Shown piece after piece: positions 60,292 to 64,000 of a stretch of 64,000 nt of DNA. A model generated the notes under the pieces. It had not been told where the DNA came from, searched no databases, and worked only from the letters and a program-made list of their open reading frames with translations. The position numbers and the translations under genes are program-made. Positions within the stretch are counted from its first letter, which is position 1. Each line of letters opens with the position of its first letter. The DNA comes from Tachypleus tridentatus (lineage: Eukaryota; Arthropoda; Merostomata; Xiphosura; Limulidae): NCBI RefSeq assembly GCF_004210375.1, contig NC_134837.1, positions 20,035,586-20,099,585 on the forward strand, given 5' to 3'.

Positions 60292-63200
60292 GTATGTATT
60301 TTATTTTACTTTTTGTAATTCACTTGTAACTTTTATGATTATTTCTCATTTACTTATTAAAAACATTATCGTATGACACTTCTAATTATTTTGTAATGGG
60401 ACAGCTGGTTCGTGTGCTAAGTGGGTGGCATGAAAAGAATATACTTGCTGCTGGATTGATAAATCTCATCTTATAACAAGTCAATACATTATCTATATGA
60501 GTAAAGAAAGTTAAAAGAATACTAATATATTCTGTAAATACTCTTAGGTCATGTTATAATACTATAATTTCAATGCTTCTATCTTTATTTCTTGTAATGT
60601 GATTGACGTGAAAAATAAAAGTAGAAGCAACACTTCTATTTTTTACTAAAACTAAACAACTATGATTATAATAGTATTTAGAAAAAATTAGCTATGGTAA
60701 ACACAATGCCTCTCTTCAAAATTTTTTGAAAAATATTTGTTCTGTCATAAGCAACTATATTGTCATTTAAATATCAACACATCTTTACCAGAAGAATACT
60801 AGCTTTTAAAAAAATAAATAATTGATTCAGTAACAAGTTTGTTATAAGAGCTGCAAGTATTGTAAATACTTTGATGAATACAAGTCTGTGAAGTTTAGAT
60901 GTATTATTAGAGTATATTGAAATAGCTAAGGCACAGAAACTTATCAAGGTAGTGTTTGTTTGACACTGTATTGTTGTATTTGTTCAAAAATAATCAGTTA
61001 TTGGCTGAGGCCTTAAATGAATCATTGTATATACTCCATCTGTGTTAATTTCTTGAAACCTCTTAAAAGCTTTTCGACTACTTAATAGCTCAATCACATA
61101 AAAACACTGGTTGTTTCATCTTGATACTATATAACGATGTAAAGATGTCTGGCCGTGTTTTGTTAATTTCTGAAAAAAATGGAGGAGAATTTATACTCTT
61201 ACTCTTCTAGATATTTACCTTCTTATAAAAGTATTAAATAATAACATTTATTAATTTCTACTAAAATAAATAAAAATATGGGGGGTTGACAATTCTACTT
61301 TACTGTTTGCTCATACAACATTAAAGGATATAGTCATTAATTCTTGAAAACGTTCAGGCAAATTTGACTTCTTTTTTTTCTAGGTCTATAACTGCTTGTA
61401 CAGTTCTTAGTGTATAGAAAACAAAATGAATGGGTGGTCTGACCTACCTGGAATTTCTCCTAGATCTGTACCTGCTTCTACTCATTCAAGATATACAGTT
61501 ATGCAATCATTAATTAGGAATGCAAAAAGAATAGAAAAACAGCAAGCTTACACTGTATTTAACACTTAAGTAGCTGGAGCATTGATGCTGCTAACCAGTT
61601 GCCTTTCAGCAGCTCAAAAGTTGTGACAGTGGCAGGTATCTGTAGAAGTTTTGTAATAACAAAGGCAGAGTAACCAGGCTTAATATAAATGGAAATTGAA
61701 CATCAGATCCTTAAATCACAAGTTATCATGCAATTATGGAGCTTTGAGATCAACAGTATATAAACATAATGACAATATTTCAGCAACTAGGGCATTTGAA
61801 ATGAATAGAAACCCTAATTTTGATTAGTTAATTGTTTTTGAGACAATAAATATAATCATGTTTTTGATTAATCACTTAGTCTACAAGACACTAATTAGTT
61901 TAATTGCTGTTTACTGGTAGCTTATTAAATTGCTGTGGTGTAGTACATGGAGTTTTATTCTATTTAACATTCATTATATTTTGAAAAACTGTGCAAGGAA
62001 ACCTTTAGAAACAGACAAGGAACATCAGTTTGATTTGTTTTTGGTCATATTCCAAAAAGGAGTTTATTTTGTTGGCCTTGGTGCTTTTCTAGTTCTGGTT
62101 AAAATAGATTTTATTTTGAAGTTTCTTATTTTATTTTAAAATATATTAATAGGAATTGAAATAGCCATAATTATTTGTACCTGCTCTTAGTTGTAATGTT
62201 CCCACCCATTCCCTCCTCCAGAAATACTTACTATTATAGGCTTAAGTACATATTCTATAAAGATATATTCTACACTCGCTATAATAAACTAAAGTAGGTG
62301 GCAGTGAATTTTACTGACACCATGTTAATAATTTAATGTAGTTGTTTAATAATTTTATAAGAAAACTAAATGGTTCAGTTCATAAATGAGTTGCACCATT
62401 GTGACAAGAGATTTAAATAAAATTACAATATTATCTCAGAATTAGTAAGACCATATGGAATATGATTTGAATAGTATACTTACATTATTTTCTTTGTGTA
62501 ATTTAATGAAACATTTTTATAACTAATGTGTTGTAACATTGGTCTGTTGTTAGCAAGTTCTCTCAGATTATGTGTTAAAAGTAATTCAAAGTCTACTCCA
62601 CATAATAATAACAAATTAGTTTATTTTCTCACCATTTGTTTATAAACTTGTACATGTTGTAATTTGCAGGGTGTAGTCTTGAATAACTTTACATATGACA
62701 AATGGAAATACCTCAAGTAGCATAGAAAAAAAATAATCTCACATGTGAAACTTCATGGTTGATCATTCACATAACAAGAAATCAAACAAATCACTGACAA
62801 AAATGCAGACTGACTGATTAACTTTAAGGTGACCTATGAAGGTCAAAACATTATTCTCTCCTTATCAATAAAAGTGTTAATACCCATACCAGCCATTCTG
62901 AGATTCATTTTTAATTGAAGTGGGTTTCTTGTCATCAAGAATTTTGTGACATCAATTTCGAATATTCTAGGCTTACTCTAATTTGCTTGATTTTAGCATC
63001 ATATACTTTTTAACTTGCGAACAAATTATAAAATAAAAATGTAGTTTATAACAAATAAAAAAATTAATAAAGATTTTCTGTTGTTCTCTTTACATACATA
63101 AAATTTTTGCATGATTTCTTACTGAACAAATTATAAAATAAAAATGTAGTTTATAACAAATAAAAAAAATTAATAAAGATTTTCTGTTGTTCTCTTTACA

Positions 63201-63362
63201 TACATAAAATTTTTGCATGATTTCTTACTGATCATTTAAACTTTTAGGTTTTGAAAGATCTTTCTTTCCTGCATCCTGGAGAGATAGAAGTCCTTAATAG
63301 ACTTTGTTTGCTGGGAACCAGCTACAGATATTTCCAAAACTTCATTTCTTCTCCAACAGATG
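60217..63362 (+). CDS. TUBGCP4: TUBGCP4, gamma-tubulin complex component 4 (first two exons, continues right of the window)
   Basis: GCP4 is one of the GCP-fold subunits of the gamma-tubulin ring complex that templates microtubules at centrosomes and other nucleation sites. Two exons joined in phase 0 give a 63-residue N terminus. It starts MFHELLFALHGFTGNIF, like the vertebrate MIHELLLALSGYPGSIF. It continues with DLSFLHPGEIEVLNRLCLLG, like DFPFLHPSETSVLNRLCRLG. Both the order and the intron position agree with vertebrate GCP4. The family is roughly 660-670 residues, so about 90 percent of the protein lies beyond position 64,000. The assignment is by recognition and was not searched. Confidence 0.92.
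62822..62910 (+). repeat. repeat end with a decayed hammerhead/Penelope-like motif
   Basis: The run aaggtgacctatgaaggtca followed by aaacattattctc, then cataccagccattctgagat, resembles the terminal repeat of Penelope-like elements. The core would be CTGATGA, a stem of cc-tatgaa-gg and GAAAC. Two core boxes are mutated here (aaggtga, aaaac). It shares its layout with the fragments at 178-262 and 56,700-56,760. Confidence 0.35.
63019..63229 (+). repeat. 105-bp tandem duplication next to TUBGCP4 exon 2
   Basis: The segment gaacaaattataaaataaaa ... gcatgatttcttact at 63,019-63,123 is repeated at 63,124-63,229 with a single extra A in an A run. The near identity indicates a recent event. The second copy ends 18 bp before the exon 2 acceptor. 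Confidence 0.98.
63248..63362 (+). CDS. TUBGCP4: TUBGCP4 coding exon 2
   Basis: The exon is 115 nt after an aaacttttag acceptor and before a GATG|gtaata donor, entering in phase 0 and leaving in phase 1. It encodes the hallmark FLHPGEIEVLNRLCLLGT segment and then SYRYFQNFISSPTD. The polypyrimidine tract is short and the acceptor sits only 18 bp beyond a tandemly duplicated intronic block. Confidence 0.92.
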
Positions 63363-64000
63363 GTAATATAAAAAAGTTTAAAAATAAGTGATGATCAGAT
63401 ATTGTATTTAATCTCCATTGTAAAATTACATGAAATTTGATTCTTTTACTTAAATTTTCTTTTTTCTCAGTATATATATATATAGTTTAGGGTGATTTGT
63501 TTTTCATTCTTCAGGATCATAATTGGAAATGTATTCTAGTGAAGTATAAGTTTTTTGTTTTGTTACGGCTATCTCTATGAAAAATAGTGTGAGTTCACTT
63601 TATTCACAGTGAGACAAGAGCATTGCCAAACTTTTGAGATGATACCTCACCTCTCCATGCAGAATAGCTAGATCCTTCACATATCTGCAAATGTGTTTTG
63701 TGTGTCACTTGTCTTGTGCCAACTTCCACCGCATTATCATATGTTTAATGTGAAGTGCACTAGCATGATGATGTCATCATGCAATGATAACCCTGCACTG
63801 ATAGGAGGATAAAAGAACCTCCTTGCATTGTAGCTCCCCTTACACACTAACACTGAAAACTACTGCATTCTTTTTCTTAGCATTGTCTAGAGTTGATGTA
63901 TTTTAAGATTGTCAGTCAGTTGCTTGTGACTTACAATGGTCTCCTACTGACTTAAAGTTTATTTCAATTACCCTGGTTAAGCATTTGTGATTCATATAAA
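63363..64000 (+). other. start of TUBGCP4 intron 2
   Basis: The first 170 bp are plain intron with a TA dinucleotide run near 63,471. From about 63,590 the composition is less AT-rich, with a tgatgatgtcatcatgc palindrome-like word (63,765-63,781) and ggataaaagaacctccttgc (63,808-63,827). This could be the promoter part of a decayed LTR, but no ends were found. Confidence 0.4.

Larger units (their letters stand above)
60292..63247 (+). other. TUBGCP4 intron 1 (3.0 kb)
   Basis: Phase 0 intron, AT-rich. It holds a PLE-like terminus at about 62,822-62,910 and the 105-bp tandem duplication at 63,019-63,229. No other element is recognised. Confidence 0.8.

Overview
This is a nuclear genomic window from an animal, most likely a chelicerate and probably a horseshoe crab. 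Four things point that way: strong AT richness, protein-coding exons of 75-200 bp separated by introns of 0.3-17 kb with GT..AG borders, many decayed transposable elements, and a tRNA-derived SINE family that I associate with horseshoe-crab DNA. The organism call is inference. The intron/exon reading comes directly from the sequence.

Gene layout. Positions 1-47,777 are occupied by one gene on the minus strand, SNAPC3 (subunit 3 of the snRNA-activating protein complex). I can place eight coding exons: 47,777-47,581, 30,845-30,749, 20,451-20,302, 16,381-16,247, 8,685-8,603, 8,331-8,170 and 1,168-1,061 make seven, and an eighth (the C-terminal exon or exons) must lie left of position 1. Splice phases agree at every visible junction. 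From 60,217 a second gene runs rightwards on the plus strand, TUBGCP4 (gamma-tubulin complex component 4). Its first two coding exons (60,217-60,291 and 63,248-63,362) are in the window and the rest lies to the right. The two genes are transcribed divergently. The 12.4 kb between them holds a GC-richer stretch at about 47,880-48,680 with an NRF1-like palindrome, and a weak candidate first exon of another plus-strand gene at 48,654-48,704.

Repeats. The SNAPC3 introns carry a near full-length but broken LINE of the I/Jockey type with ORF1 zinc knuckles, endonuclease, reverse transcriptase and RNase H (43,078-38,040). A second, more decayed full-length copy lies at 14,650-10,420, a 3' end copy at 32,140-31,260, and a 3'-UTR-only copy built of 333-bp tandem units at 44,445-43,265. 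There are CR1-like ORF2 ends (21,050-21,480 and 26,560-26,900), a decayed hAT-like transposase (35,875-37,640) with a second fragment near 34,020-34,140, an unidentified repeat present twice (22,835-25,475 and 44,450-45,780), a 38-bp x about 22 satellite (4,853-5,697) and a 34-bp x 4 repeat (28,551-28,682). The intergenic part holds five SINE copies, a gag-like remnant, a Ty3/gypsy RT remnant and a longer CR1-like RT remnant. TUBGCP4 intron 1 ends with a 105-bp tandem duplication 18 bp before exon 2.

The two genes are conserved housekeeping genes with separate jobs: SNAPC3 in snRNA promoter recognition in the nucleus, GCP4 in microtubule nucleation. I saw no previously undescribed biological system. 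The most noteworthy items are the LINE 3'-UTR satellite, the uniform sense orientation of transposons inside SNAPC3, and possible remnants of Penelope-like/hammerhead terminal sequences.
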